In this document: piece by piece, positions 1 through 9,203 of the stretch
How the letters are laid out: every line of letters starts with the position of its first letter
Numbering within the stretch: position 1 is the stretch's first letter
Assembly: GCA_002382495.1 (NCBI GenBank)
Contig: DFXW01000041.1
Coordinates: forward strand, 169,274 to 233,273
Direction: 5' to 3'
DNA length: 64,000 nucleotides
Source: Flavobacterium sp. UBA4098
GTDB taxonomy: Bacteria; Bacteroidota; Bacteroidia; Flavobacteriales; Flavobacteriaceae
Program-made: the position numbers and the translations under genes
The notes under the pieces: generated by a model
What the model was told of the DNA's origin: nothing
Database searches by the model: none
The model's input: only the letters and a program-made list of their open reading frames with translations

Positions 1-87
1 TTCAGGATAATGACCAATTAATTCATTGATGCGATTCATCAAGGCTTCGGTCATATTTATTTCTTGTTTGTGTAAGGTACGTTCCAT
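1..87 (-). CDS. nuoE: NADH-quinone oxidoreductase subunit E, N-terminal 29 residues (runs off the window)
   Basis: Only the first 29 codons are present, beginning at the ATG at 87-85 and reading off the left edge. The peptide starts MERTLHKQEINMTEALMNRI and continues with an ELIGHYPE stretch, as expected at the start of the 24-kDa [2Fe-2S] subunit of complex I. The Fe-S ligands lie outside the window. The start is three bases after the nuoD stop, so the two genes are almost certainly co-transcribed. The assignment rests on the short N-terminus plus gene order, A-B-C-D-E being the standard nuo order. Confidence 0.8.
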   Translation of the reverse strand, partial: MERTLHKQEINMTEALMNRINELIGHYPE

Positions 88-90
88 AAT

Positions 91-1326
91 TTATGCGTCT
101 AATTCTCCGGCAATAACATTTAAACTTGATAAAATGACAATCGCATCCGAAAGCATCGCGCCTTTTATCATTTCTGGATAGGCTTGGTAATAGATAAAAC
201 AAGGTCTGCGGAAATGCAATCTGTAAGGCGTACGGCTTCCGTCAGTAACTAAATAGAATCCAACTTCTCCGTTTCCACCTTCCACAGGATGGTAAATTTC
301 AGCTACTGGAACCGGAACTTCACCCATTACAATTTTGAAGTGGTAAATCAAAGACTCCATATTATGGTAAACGTCTTCTTTTGGAGGCAAGTAGTATTCC
401 GGAACATCAGCATGGTAAGGTCCTTCAGGTAATTTTGCTAAAGCCTGACGAATGATACTGATACTTTCCCAAACTTCAGCATTACGAACGCAAAAACGAT
501 CGTAGGTGTCTCCTGATTTTCCAACAGGAACGATAAAGTCAAAATCTTCGTAAGAACTGTACGGTTGTGCTACACGTACATCGTAATCTACTCCTGCAGC
601 ACGTAAGTTAGGTCCTGTAAATCCATAAGCCATAGCTTGTTCTGCTGTAATCGCACCTACATTTACGGTTCTGTCAATAAAGATTCTGTTTCTTTCAAAT
701 AGGTTTTCAAATTCTTTCCAGGCTACCGGAAATTCTTCCAAAAACACTTCTAATTTGCGGAAAGCTTCTGGCGACCAGTCTCTTTCGAAACCACCTATTC
801 TTCCCATATTGGTTGTTAAACGGGCTCCACAAATTTCTTCGTAGATTTCGTATACCTTTTCTCTAAATTGGAACACATATAAAAATCCGGTATACGCTCC
901 TGTATCCACTCCTAGAATAGAATTGCAAATCAAGTGATCGGTAATTCGAGCCAATTCCATTACGATAACACGTAAATATTGCGCTCTTTTTGGCACTTCA
1001 ATATCCAATAGTTTTTCTAAAGTCATCCACCATCCCATATTGTTAATAGGAGAGGAGCAATAGTTCATTCTATCGGTAAGTGGTGTAATTTGGTAAAACG
1101 GGCGATTTTCAGCTATTTTTTCAAAAGCTCTATGGATGTAACCAATGGTTGGTTCTGCTTCCAAGATTCTTTCTCCGTCCATCAACAAGATATTTTGAAA
1201 AATACCGTGTGTTGCTGGGTGAGTAGGCCCCAAGTTCAGAATAGAAAGCTCGCTTCCGTCTTCATTATGGCGCTCTTTGATTATTTTAGCATAGCGATGC
1301 TCTGGTGGTAATAATAGTTCTGACAT
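91..1326 (-). CDS. nuoD: NADH-quinone oxidoreductase subunit D (49-kDa)
   Basis: This 411-residue protein is the 49-kDa subunit of the peripheral arm of complex I, which together with NuoB lines the quinone-reduction site. The family loop GPTHPATHG is at residues 33-41, containing the two conserved histidines. RMNYCSS and INNMGW follow, with the quinone-site tyrosine region. Length matches the family. NuoC and NuoD are separate genes here, not fused as in enterobacteria. It follows nuoC by 32 bases. The last residues read GELDA rather than the common GEVDR ending, probably lineage variation. Confidence 0.97.
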   Translation of the reverse strand: MSELLLPPEHRYAKIIKERHNEDGSELSILNLGPTHPATHGIFQNILLMDGERILEAEPTIGYIHRAFEKIAENRPFYQITPLTDRMNYCSSPINNMGWWMTLEKLLDIEVPKRAQYLRVIVMELARITDHLICNSILGVDTGAYTGFLYVFQFREKVYEIYEEICGARLTTNMGRIGGFERDWSPEAFRKLEVFLEEFPVAWKEFENLFERNRIFIDRTVNVGAITAEQAMAYGFTGPNLRAAGVDYDVRVAQPYSSYEDFDFIVPVGKSGDTYDRFCVRNAEVWESISIIRQALAKLPEGPYHADVPEYYLPPKEDVYHNMESLIYHFKIVMGEVPVPVAEIYHPVEGGNGEVGFYLVTDGSRTPYRLHFRRPCFIYYQAYPEMIKGAMLSDAIVILSSLNVIAGELDA

Positions 1327-1358
1327 TTAGTGAATGTGAAAAATTATATATTGTTTTG

Positions 1359-1880
1359 TTAGCAATTTGCTGTTGTTCTTCCGAAGAAACGATCATCTTT
1401 ATCCGTTCTTCCGCTGTCTTCCATTGGGAATTCTTTTCGCATTGGAAAAGAAACCATTTCGTCCATATTTAAAATACGTTTCAATTGAGGGTGTCCAATG
1501 AAATTGATGCCGTAAAAATCGTAGGCTTCTCTTTCCATCCAATTAGAACTTAAGAAGATATTTGATACGGTTTTGATTTCAGGATTGTTTCCGCTTAGAA
1601 ACGCTTTGATTTTAATTCGTTTGTTTTCGTACCAATTGTGCATATGGTATACCACTGCAAATTGTCTTGCTTCTTCATTATCTGGATAATGAATCCCACA
1701 TAAATCTGTCAAAAAGTGAAAACGTAAAACAGGATCGTTTTTTAAGAAAAGGATAACGGCTGTGATTTTGTCAGCGGCTACTTCAAATGAAAAAATATCT
1801 TTTTCTTGATTGAATTGAAAAACATCGGAACCAAAAGTGGCTACTAATTTTTCTTGTATTTCGTTTGTTTCTAAAGCCAT
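1359..1880 (-). CDS. nuoC: NADH-quinone oxidoreductase subunit C (30-kDa)
   Basis: This 173-residue protein is the 30-kDa subunit of the complex I peripheral arm. It contains the family signature in the C-terminal half: REAYDFYGI followed by GHPQLKRIL (about residues 117-138), then a short tail with RKEFPMEDSGR. It has a structural role next to NuoD and binds no cofactor. It starts four bases after the nuoB stop and is followed by nuoD, in canonical order. Confidence 0.96.
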   Translation of the reverse strand: MALETNEIQEKLVATFGSDVFQFNQEKDIFSFEVAADKITAVILFLKNDPVLRFHFLTDLCGIHYPDNEEARQFAVVYHMHNWYENKRIKIKAFLSGNNPEIKTVSNIFLSSNWMEREAYDFYGINFIGHPQLKRILNMDEMVSFPMRKEFPMEDSGRTDKDDRFFGRTTANC

Positions 1881-1884
1881 CGTG

Positions 1885-2433
1885 TTATTTGATATTATAA
1901 GAAGCTAATAATTCTTGGTACTCTGGAGAACTTCTTCTTCTAACCGATTCGTTTTTAACGATTTCTTGCAATTTCATAACACCGTCCACAATTTGTTCTG
2001 GTCTTGGAGGACAACCCGGAACATAAACGTCTACTGGAATTACTTTGTCAATTCCTTGTAAAACAGAGTAAGTGTCAAAAATACCTCCTGAAGAAGCACA
2101 AGCGCCAACGGCGATTACCCAACGAGGTTCTGACATTTGTTCGTATACCTGACGTAAAATAGGCGCCATTTTTTTAGAAATAGTACCCATAACCATCAAC
2201 ATATCGGCTTGACGTGGAGAAAAACTCACACGCTCAGAACCAAAACGAGCTAGGTCATAGTGCGAAGCCATAGTGGCCATAAATTCAATTCCGCAACAAG
2301 AAGTTGCGAAAGGTAAAGGCCAAAGTGAATTGGCACGAGCCAAACCTACTACATCATTAAGCTTTGTAGCGAAGAAACCTTCTCCTACAACTCCTTCCGG
2401 CGGTGCTACCATTGTTGTTTTTGAATCACTCAT
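1885..2433 (-). CDS. nuoB: NADH-quinone oxidoreductase subunit B (PSST, cluster N2)
   Basis: This 182-residue protein carries the terminal [4Fe-4S] cluster N2 of complex I, which passes electrons to quinone. The four expected ligands are visible: adjacent Cys46-Cys47 in SCCGIEFM, Cys112 in GACASSGG and Cys141 in VPGCPPRPE. The length is normal for the family. It lies between nuoA (40 bases upstream) and nuoC in the same direction. Confidence 0.97.
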   Translation of the reverse strand: MSDSKTTMVAPPEGVVGEGFFATKLNDVVGLARANSLWPLPFATSCCGIEFMATMASHYDLARFGSERVSFSPRQADMLMVMGTISKKMAPILRQVYEQMSEPRWVIAVGACASSGGIFDTYSVLQGIDKVIPVDVYVPGCPPRPEQIVDGVMKLQEIVKNESVRRRSSPEYQELLASYNIK

Positions 2434-2473
2434 TTCGAATTCGTATTTTTTTGAATTGATACTTTTAAATTAA

Positions 2474-2839
2474 TTATTCCCAGTCTAGTGCTTTTTTCTT
2501 GATGATGTAGAAGAATCCTACTAACAACAAAAGCATGAAAACGACCATTTTAATCATCCCTTCTATTCCTAATTCTTTGAAGTTGATTGCCCAAGGATAT
2601 AAGAAAATAACTTCCACATCGAATAATACGAAAAGGATAGCTACGACAAAATATTTTACAGAGAAAGGAATACGTGCATTTCCTACTGATTCAATACCAC
2701 ATTCAAAGTTTTTGTCTTTGGATTGAGAGGTTCTTTTTGGACCTAATTTTCCAGAAACAAATATGGTACCTGCCACAAAACCAACTGCTAAAAGCAGCTG
2801 CATGAAAATTGGAATATAATTCAATTGTTCTGATTGCAT
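2474..2839 (-). CDS. nuoA: NADH-quinone oxidoreductase subunit A
   Basis: This 121-residue membrane subunit of complex I has three hydrophobic segments. The conserved loop FECGIES (the cysteine loop near the quinone channel) lies between the first and second, and VLFDVEVIFLYPWA is the acidic second membrane segment. I chose the ATG at 2839-2837. A longer reading from a TTG at 2887 is unlikely because that codon lies inside the promoter spacer just upstream of the -7 box at 2872-2879. It is the first gene of the nuo operon. Confidence 0.95.
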   Translation of the reverse strand: MQSEQLNYIPIFMQLLLAVGFVAGTIFVSGKLGPKRTSQSKDKNFECGIESVGNARIPFSVKYFVVAILFVLFDVEVIFLYPWAINFKELGIEGMIKMVVFMLLLLVGFFYIIKKKALDWE

Positions 2840-2871
2840 AATTATTTGGATTTTTTGTTGAATTTTAGCCA

Positions 2872-2902
2872 CAAAGATAACTTTCAACTAATTAAAACAC
2901 AA
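2872..2902 (-). promoter_or_regulatory. Bacteroidota-type promoter of the nuo operon
   Basis: Read on the minus strand, TTG (2902-2900) is followed by a 20-base spacer and TATCTTTG (2879-2872), matching the Bacteroidota consensus TTG-N19-23-TAnnTTTG. Transcription would start about 30 bases before the nuoA ATG. The match comes from reading the sequence; no start-site data were available. Confidence 0.7.
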
Positions 2903-2999
2903 GCGGAAATCCGAATTTAATCGTACTAAAAATCTAAAAAATAGCTTATTTTTATTGATTATAAATAAAGAGGTAGTTGATGCTTGTGTTTAAGGAGTT

Positions 3000-3047
3000 T
3001 AAAAAAACAGTAAACAAAAAAACGCCCCGATATTTATCGGGGCGTTT
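3000..3047 (-). terminator. Rho-independent terminator of the cold-shock gene
   Basis: A perfect inverted repeat with two 13-base arms (3020-3032 and 3035-3047, loop TT) has a GC-rich core, CGCCCCGAT. On the minus strand the stem is followed by a T-rich run (3019-3000). It lies 36 bases after the cold-shock stop codon and isolates that gene from the nuo operon. Confidence 0.85.
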
Positions 3048-3083
3048 AGACCATTCTCAGGCTAAAAAAATATTTTTTTCAGC

Positions 3084-3278
3084 TTAGATAACAGCTACTT
3101 GTGCAGCTACTTTTCCTTTTCTTCCTTCTTCTTCTACGTAGCTCACTCTGTCACCTTCGCGTAATTCTTCCGCTGTGATTCCTGATGCATGAACGAAGAT
3201 GTCTTTTCCTGTTTCTTCGTCCGTAATGAATCCATAACCTTTTGATTCATTAAAAAATTTAACTGTACCTGTACGCAT
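3084..3278 (-). CDS. Cold-shock domain protein
   Basis: This is a 64-residue single-domain CSD protein with an OB fold that binds single-stranded nucleic acid and acts as an RNA chaperone. RNP1 is KGYGFI (residues 13-18) and RNP2 is DIFVHAS (26-32), with the aromatic residues F8, F9, Y15, F17, F28 and H30 of the binding face. It is a single-gene transcript with its own promoter at 3308-3315 and a strong terminator. Which csp paralogue it represents cannot be told from sequence, so no symbol is given. Confidence 0.95.
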   Translation of the reverse strand: MRTGTVKFFNESKGYGFITDEETGKDIFVHASGITAEELREGDRVSYVEEEGRKGKVAAQVAVI

Positions 3279-3307
3279 TGTAATAGTAATAATAATTTAT
3301 AATAGAA

Positions 3308-3315
3308 CAAATGTA
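3308..3315 (-). promoter_or_regulatory. -7 promoter box of the cold-shock gene
   Basis: TACATTTG on the minus strand fits TAnnTTTG exactly. It lies 30 bases before the ATG, leaving a 5' leader of roughly 25 bases. The upstream TTG is not clear-cut. Confidence 0.6.
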
Positions 3316-3403
3316 GTATTAAATATAATACGAAAAACGTTTTTGATTTTTATTTTGCAAAAATATTGATTTTCAACGTTTTCTGACTAAATTATCAGTT
3401 CAA

Positions 3404-5158
3404 CTACGCTTGAATATTCAATTGAATGTGTAATTCTTTCAATTGTGCGTCATCAATAGTTGAAGGTGCGTCAATCATCACATCGCGTCCCGAATTGTTT
3501 TTTGGGAAAGCAATAAAATCACGAATGGTTTCTTGCCCACCTAAAATTGCAACTAAACGGTCCAATCCAAAGGCTAATCCACCGTGAGGTGGTGCGCCAA
3601 ATTGAAAAGCATCCATCAAGAATCCAAATTGAGCTTTAGCTTCTTCAGGGGTAAAACCTAAATATTTAAACATCAGTTCTTGCGTGGTTTTATCGTGAAT
3701 ACGAATCGAACCTCCGCCAATTTCATTTCCGTTCAATACCATATCATAGGCATTGGCACGCACTTTTCCTGGATCAGTTGCTAATAAGTCCATATCTTCT
3801 GGTTTAGGAGAAGTAAATGGATGGTGCATCGCATGGTAACGACCACTTTCTTCATCTAATTCTAATAAAGGAAAATCAACCACCCATAATGGTGCAAATT
3901 CGTCTGGTTTTCTCAAACCTAAACGAGATGCTAATTCCATTCGTAAAGCTGATAATTGGCCTCTGGTTTTGTTTGCAGGTCCTGATAATACAAAAATCAT
4001 ATCGCCAGCTTGTGCTTGTGTAGCTTTGGCCCATTGAGCCAAATCATCTTGATCGTAAAATTTATCTACGGATGATTTGTAGGTGCCATCGTCGTTGCAT
4101 TTTACATAGACCATTCCTAAAGCGCCTATTTGAGGGCGTTTTACCCAATCAATCAAAGCATCAATTTCTTTTCGAGTGTAGTTTCCAGCGCCTGGAACTG
4201 CAATTCCTACTACTAATTCAGCGGCATTAAAAACGGGGAAATCCTTATGTTGTGCTACGGCATTCAGTTCGCCAAATTCCATTCCGAAACGAATGTCTGG
4301 CTTGTCATTTCCGTAGGTTTTCATGGCATAATCGTAGGTAATTCTTGGGAATTTAGCTACTTCAACACCTTTTATTTCTTTTAATAAATGACGGGTTAGT
4401 CCTTCAAAAACATTCAAAATATCTTCTTGCTCTACAAAGGCCATTTCGCAGTCAATTTGAGTAAACTCGGGTTGTCTGTCGGCACGTAAATCTTCGTCAC
4501 GGAAACATTTTACAATTTGAAAATACTTGTCCATACCACCTACCATCAACAATTGTTTGAAAGTTTGAGGCGATTGGGGTAAAGCATAAAATTGTCCTTC
4601 ATTCATTCGCGAAGGCACTACAAAATCACGTGCTCCTTCCGGAGTAGATTTGATTAAATAAGGAGTTTCTACTTCACAAAAATCCAAATCAGAAAGGTAT
4701 TTACGTACTTCCATTGCCACTTTGTGACGGAAAAGCAAACTGTTTTTTACTGGATTTCTTCGAATGTCAAGGTAACGGTATTTCATTCGGATGTCTTCAC
4801 CACCGTCTGTTTCATCTTCAATAGTGAAAGGAGGAGTCAAGGCCGCATTTAAAATGGTCATTTCTGAAACTAAAATCTCAATTTCTCCGGTTGGGATTGT
4901 TGTATTTTTTGATTCACGCTCAATAACAGTTCCTTTGACTTGGATTACAAATTCGCGTCCAAGGGTTTTAGCCAATTCAAAAACAGTTTTTTCGGTACGA
5001 CTTTCGTCAAAAATCAATTGGGTTATTCCATAACGGTCGCGTAAATCGACCCAATTCATAAATCCTTTATCGCGCGATTTTTGCACCCAACCCGCTAATG
5101 TTACTTCTGTATTGATATGTGAGGCGTTCAATTCGCCACAGTTATGACTTCTGTACAT
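3404..5158 (-). CDS. aspS: Aspartyl-tRNA synthetase
   Basis: This 584-residue class II aminoacyl-tRNA synthetase charges tRNA-Asp. It has an N-terminal OB-fold anticodon-binding domain (about residues 1-110, starting [11 protein letters not shown]), motif 2 [18 protein letters not shown], a bacterial-type GAD insertion domain, and motif 3 with GLAFGLDRL near the C-terminus. The length fits the bacterial type. I start it at the ATG at 5158, because an upstream in-frame start at 5179 falls inside a -7 box (5184-5177). Confidence 0.97.
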   Translation of the reverse strand: MYRSHNCGELNASHINTEVTLAGWVQKSRDKGFMNWVDLRDRYGITQLIFDESRTEKTVFELAKTLGREFVIQVKGTVIERESKNTTIPTGEIEILVSEMTILNAALTPPFTIEDETDGGEDIRMKYRYLDIRRNPVKNSLLFRHKVAMEVRKYLSDLDFCEVETPYLIKSTPEGARDFVVPSRMNEGQFYALPQSPQTFKQLLMVGGMDKYFQIVKCFRDEDLRADRQPEFTQIDCEMAFVEQEDILNVFEGLTRHLLKEIKGVEVAKFPRITYDYAMKTYGNDKPDIRFGMEFGELNAVAQHKDFPVFNAAELVVGIAVPGAGNYTRKEIDALIDWVKRPQIGALGMVYVKCNDDGTYKSSVDKFYDQDDLAQWAKATQAQAGDMIFVLSGPANKTRGQLSALRMELASRLGLRKPDEFAPLWVVDFPLLELDEESGRYHAMHHPFTSPKPEDMDLLATDPGKVRANAYDMVLNGNEIGGGSIRIHDKTTQELMFKYLGFTPEEAKAQFGFLMDAFQFGAPPHGGLAFGLDRLVAILGGQETIRDFIAFPKNNSGRDVMIDAPSTIDDAQLKELHIQLNIQA

Positions 5159-5176
5159 GATTAAAAATATTTGATG

Positions 5177-5184
5177 CAAATTTA
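5177..5184 (-). promoter_or_regulatory. -7 promoter box of aspS
   Basis: TAAATTTG on the minus strand matches TAnnTTTG, 18 bases before the chosen aspS ATG. The -33 element is poor. The box argues against the longer aspS reading. Confidence 0.5.
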
Positions 5185-5214
5185 GGACTAATTATGAATA
5201 AATGCAGGATAAAA

Positions 5215-5255
5215 TTATAAGAATAAAAAAACCTGCAAATTTTAGTTTGCAGGTT
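5215..5255 (-). terminator. Terminator of the RND efflux operon
   Basis: The inverted repeat AACCTGCAAA / TTTGCAGGTT (5230-5239 and 5246-5255, six-base loop) is followed on the minus strand by TTTTTATTCTT. It lies 28 bases after the pump stop codon and upstream of the aspS promoter. Confidence 0.75.
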
Positions 5256-5282
5256 CTTTATTCACTCTATTTAAAACATTTA

Positions 5283-8200
5283 TTATTCCGCTAAAGCCTC
5301 TTGATTTCTTTTATTGCGTCGGTCACGCAACCAGTATTTAGTTCGTTTTACCAAATAAAACATTACTGGAACCATTACTAAAGTCAGTACTGTAGCATAG
5401 GTCAATCCGAAGATAATGGTCCAAGCCAAAGGCCCCCAGAACATCACATTATCTCCACCCATAAAGAAATGTGGGTTGAAATCAGTTACCAAAGTAAAGA
5501 AGTCAAAGTTCAATCCGATCGCCAATGGAATTAATCCCAAGATTGCGGTTAAAGCGGTTAATAATACCGGACGCAATCTTGATTTTCCAGATTCAATAAT
5601 TACTTCTTTAATTTCTTCCAAGCTTAAATCGTCGTGACTTTCTAATTTTTTATCGGCTACTTTTTTGTCCAATAATAAGACAAAGAAGTCCATTAACACG
5701 ATTCCGTTTTTCACCACAACTCCAGCTAGCGAAATGATTCCCATCATGGTCATTAAGATTACAAAATCCATATTGGCAATTACGTAACCATAAAATACAC
5801 CACTAAAACTCAACAATACGGTAAACATGATAATCATGGTTTTTGATACAGAGTTAAACTGCAATACAATAATGATGGTAATTCCAGCCAAAGCCAAAAA
5901 TAACGCGTACATCAAGAAACTTTGGTTTTTACCTTGTTCTTCTTGAACTCCTGAGAAGGAATAACTTACACTTTTTGGAAGATTATAACTGTTAAGTTCT
6001 TCTTTGATTTGTTTCGTTATTTCATCGCCGTTATAACCGGTCAACACATTCGAATAAATAGTCATGATTCGTTTGTGATTTTTTCTCTTGATCTGATTGT
6101 ACGTATTGGTTTTTTCCGTTTGTGAAACAGCCGAAATAGGCACTTGCATGATTTGACCATTACTTGGGTTTCTGAACGTCATCGATTGGTTGAAAAGGAT
6201 GTTTTCATTTTTACGTTGGTCGTCTTGCATTCGCATGACAATATTATAATCATCATCGCCTTCTTTGTAAGTCGATATTTCTTGTCCGTAAACTGAACGA
6301 CGAAGGTTAAACCCAAGTTGTCCAGTAGAAATTCCCATACTTCCGGCATTGGCACGATCTACTTTTACTTCTAATTCTGGACTTTCTTTATTGATATCGA
6401 TACTTAATTTTTCGATACCCGGAATGTTTTTAGAATCAATAAAAGCAATCATTTTGTCGGCTTCAGTCAACATTTGTTCGTAATCAGCACCTGTTAATTG
6501 AATACTAATTGGATACCCTGCAGGCGGTCCGTTTGAATCTTTTTCTACAGTTACGGTAGCACCAGCAATTCCGGTAACTTTACTTCTGATTTCTTCTAAA
6601 ATATCAGATGTATTTATACCTTTTCTAAATTTGAATTCAGAGAAGCTCACAGTCACTTTACCTTTATAAGGTGTTTCAGAAGCTGATCCAGCGTCTACAT
6701 TTGGATTACCAGCACCCACACCCACTTGCGAAATAATCGATTCCGCCATGAAATTTTTGTCGGTTGCAGGGTCAACATATTTTTCTAAAATTTGAATAAT
6801 TTGCTTCTCTACAAATAGTGTTGCTTTATTCGTTTTTTCGATCGAAGTTCCTTGTGGATATTCGATATAAGCAATGGCTTGATTTGGAATATTATCCGGG
6901 AAGAACAATACTTTTCTTGGGAAAATTCCTAAAAGAATAAATGAAAAGAAAAGCAAAACAATAATTCCGCCAAAGGCTTTCCAAGCCGTTTTCCCAGACA
7001 AAACTTTGGCTAAAAAGATTTTGTATTTTTCTTCCATTCTTGGGAAGAAACTGTACTGAAAATCTTGTGTCCATTGGAATACTTTCCAATAGTACAACCA
7101 CATTAATCCAACTGAAATAAATAATAAATGGCCTAAGCCTCTTAATAATTTGCTATCGTACATATTTCCAGGCACGGCAAATAAAACACCTAAAGCAATG
7201 AATAGAATAGAATAAAAACGCAAGCTTTTTTTCTTAATGTTTTTATCTTCTAAAGCCATAGAACCTCCAGTCATAGCAGCGTTGATTACCATCGCTACAA
7301 ATAAAGATCCGGTTAAAGTTACCGTCAAGGTGATTGGGAAATATTTCATGAATTTACCCATAGTTCCTGGCCAAAGGGCAAAAGGTAAAAAGGCCATCAA
7401 TGTAGTAGCTGTTGACGAAATTACCGGCCAAGCAATTTCTCCAATTCCCACTTTAGAAGCCTGAATTCGAGTCATACCTTTTTGCATATTGGCATACACA
7501 TTATCCACTACCACAATACCGTCATCTACCAGCATTCCTAATCCCATTACCAAACCAAAAAGCACCATAGTGTTTAGGGTTAACCCAAACATAGAGAGAA
7601 TGGCAAAGGCAATCATCATAGACAATGGAATGGCAGCGCCTACAAATAATGAGTTACGCAATCCCATGGTAAACATTAACACAATCATTACCAGAATGAT
7701 TCCGAAAATGATGTGGTTTGATAACTCATCTACTTGGTGTTCTACACGAGACGATTGATCACTTGTTAATTCTACTTTTAAGTTTTTAGGCAAATAAGTT
7801 TCTTGTGCTAAAGCAACTCTTTCTTTTACTTGATCAATAGCCGAAATCATGTTTTGATTGGAACGTTTTTTAACGTTCAACATCACTACTTCAGTTCCTT
7901 TTTCACGAGCATAAGTTGTTTTTTCTTTTTCTTTAAAACTTACTGTCGCAATGTTTTTAAGATAAACAGTTCCGCCAAACGATTTTACAATGATGTTTTC
8001 TAACTCTTTCGGGTCTTTAAATTCACCTACAATTCGAATGTTATTACGAGATCCTTGTGAAGTTAAATTTCCTCCAGAAAGGGTCATGTTTTCGTATTTC
8101 ACTGCATTTTGAATGTCGTCAAAAGTAACTTGAGCCGCTGTCATTTTGAAAATGTCTACTGCGATTTCAACCTCTTTATCATCGACACCCAGAATGTCTA

Positions 8201-8756
8201 CTTTTTTGATTTCCGAAATTTCTTCGATATCATCTTGTAGTAATTCCCCATATTTTTTTAACTGTTGGGTAGTATAATTTCCCTGTAAGTTGATGTTCAA
8301 AATAGGCACTTCCTCAGAAATGTTTAATTCAAACACATTAGGCTCCACCTTGCTACCATTGTCCATATTTGGCCAATCGGTATCTGCTTTGGCATTATCC
8401 ACTTTGTCTTTGATCTTTTGTTTGGCTTGTTCCACCGAAACATCATCTGAAAACTCAGCTATTATCATTCCGTAATCTTGAAACGAACTGGATGTTACTT
8501 TATCAACTCCACTGATATTTTTAATTTGTTTTTCAAGCGGTTTGATAACTAATTTTTCTACATCTTCAGCTGAGTTTCCTGGGAATACAGAGGAGATATA
8601 AATTTTGTTCTCGATGATTTCTGGAAAATCTTCACGAGGCATATTGATGTATGCAGTTAAACCTGCAATGACAATAATAAAGGTCAGGATATACACCGTG
8701 ACACGATTGTCAACTGCCCAACTTGAAATGCCGAATTCTTTATTTTGATGACTCAT
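5283..8756 (-). CDS. RND efflux transporter, AcrB/HAE1-like inner-membrane pump
   Basis: This 1157-residue proton-driven exporter is the inner-membrane part of a tripartite efflux system. Features are an N-terminal membrane segment, two large periplasmic loops (about 40-340 and 600-870), and two blocks of membrane helices. The TM4 acidic pair needed for proton relay is Asp411-Asp412 in GMLVDDGIVVVDN. It is longer than AcrB (about 1050), mainly through extra membrane and loop sequence between the two halves (around residues 500-610). It is the last gene of the tetR-tolC-hlyD-four-helix-pump operon. Substrates cannot be inferred; the HAE1 family exports hydrophobic drugs and detergents. Confidence 0.95.
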   Translation of the reverse strand: MSHQNKEFGISSWAVDNRVTVYILTFIIVIAGLTAYINMPREDFPEIIENKIYISSVFPGNSAEDVEKLVIKPLEKQIKNISGVDKVTSSSFQDYGMIIAEFSDDVSVEQAKQKIKDKVDNAKADTDWPNMDNGSKVEPNVFELNISEEVPILNINLQGNYTTQQLKKYGELLQDDIEEISEIKKVDILGVDDKEVEIAVDIFKMTAAQVTFDDIQNAVKYENMTLSGGNLTSQGSRNNIRIVGEFKDPKELENIIVKSFGGTVYLKNIATVSFKEKEKTTYAREKGTEVVMLNVKKRSNQNMISAIDQVKERVALAQETYLPKNLKVELTSDQSSRVEHQVDELSNHIIFGIILVMIVLMFTMGLRNSLFVGAAIPLSMMIAFAILSMFGLTLNTMVLFGLVMGLGMLVDDGIVVVDNVYANMQKGMTRIQASKVGIGEIAWPVISSTATTLMAFLPFALWPGTMGKFMKYFPITLTVTLTGSLFVAMVINAAMTGGSMALEDKNIKKKSLRFYSILFIALGVLFAVPGNMYDSKLLRGLGHLLFISVGLMWLYYWKVFQWTQDFQYSFFPRMEEKYKIFLAKVLSGKTAWKAFGGIIVLLFFSFILLGIFPRKVLFFPDNIPNQAIAYIEYPQGTSIEKTNKATLFVEKQIIQILEKYVDPATDKNFMAESIISQVGVGAGNPNVDAGSASETPYKGKVTVSFSEFKFRKGINTSDILEEIRSKVTGIAGATVTVEKDSNGPPAGYPISIQLTGADYEQMLTEADKMIAFIDSKNIPGIEKLSIDINKESPELEVKVDRANAGSMGISTGQLGFNLRRSVYGQEISTYKEGDDDYNIVMRMQDDQRKNENILFNQSMTFRNPSNGQIMQVPISAVSQTEKTNTYNQIKRKNHKRIMTIYSNVLTGYNGDEITKQIKEELNSYNLPKSVSYSFSGVQEEQGKNQSFLMYALFLALAGITIIIVLQFNSVSKTMIIMFTVLLSFSGVFYGYVIANMDFVILMTMMGIISLAGVVVKNGIVLMDFFVLLLDKKVADKKLESHDDLSLEEIKEVIIESGKSRLRPVLLTALTAILGLIPLAIGLNFDFFTLVTDFNPHFFMGGDNVMFWGPLAWTIIFGLTYATVLTLVMVPVMFYLVKRTKYWLRDRRNKRNQEALAE

Positions 8757-8800
8757 AATTTAGGGTATTAGGTTATTTGTTTATAAAGTTTATAAGCAAA

Positions 8801-9163
8801 TTATTTAGGTAATTGTGATTTATATAATCCATTAATTAACACAGTAACCTCGGTTATTTTTTTTCTAATTTCAATATATTTTTGTTCTTCAAAGTATTCA
8901 AAATCAAATGACAAAATCAATTGGTTCAACAATTCTAAAGCAGATCCAAATGCAATTTCAGTAAATCTCGCTTTATCTTTCATAGAATTTCTGCCAGAGC
9001 CTTCAGCTAAATTTGAAGCTATAGAAACGGCACATCTTCTCATTTGACTAGTCAAACCAAAAAGTTCATCTTTTGGGAAAAGCTTTGTAATTTTATAAAT
9101 TTCAGAAGCTAATTCTCTTGCTTTTTGCCAAGCAATAAGTTTTTCAAAACTAAATGTTTTCAT
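8801..9163 (-). CDS. Four-helix-bundle protein (23S rRNA intervening-sequence protein family)
   Basis: This 120-residue protein has the family pattern: FEKLIAWQKARELA near the N-terminus, FGLTSQMRRCAVSIASNLAEG in the middle, then a region with GSALELLNQL. The family, known from ORFs inside 23S rRNA intervening sequences and widespread in Bacteroidota, forms small four-helix bundles of unknown function. The ATG at 9163 (MKTFSFEK) is preferred to an in-frame start six codons upstream. It sits between the HlyD-like and AcrB-like genes (gaps of 40 and 44 bases), so it is probably transcribed with the pump. It looks like an inserted passenger gene. Confidence 0.85.
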   Translation of the reverse strand: MKTFSFEKLIAWQKARELASEIYKITKLFPKDELFGLTSQMRRCAVSIASNLAEGSGRNSMKDKARFTEIAFGSALELLNQLILSFDFEYFEEQKYIEIRKKITEVTVLINGLYKSQLPK

Positions 9164-9203
9164 ATGGGGGCTTTTAAACATTTAAACAAATCAATTTTTT
9201 AAA

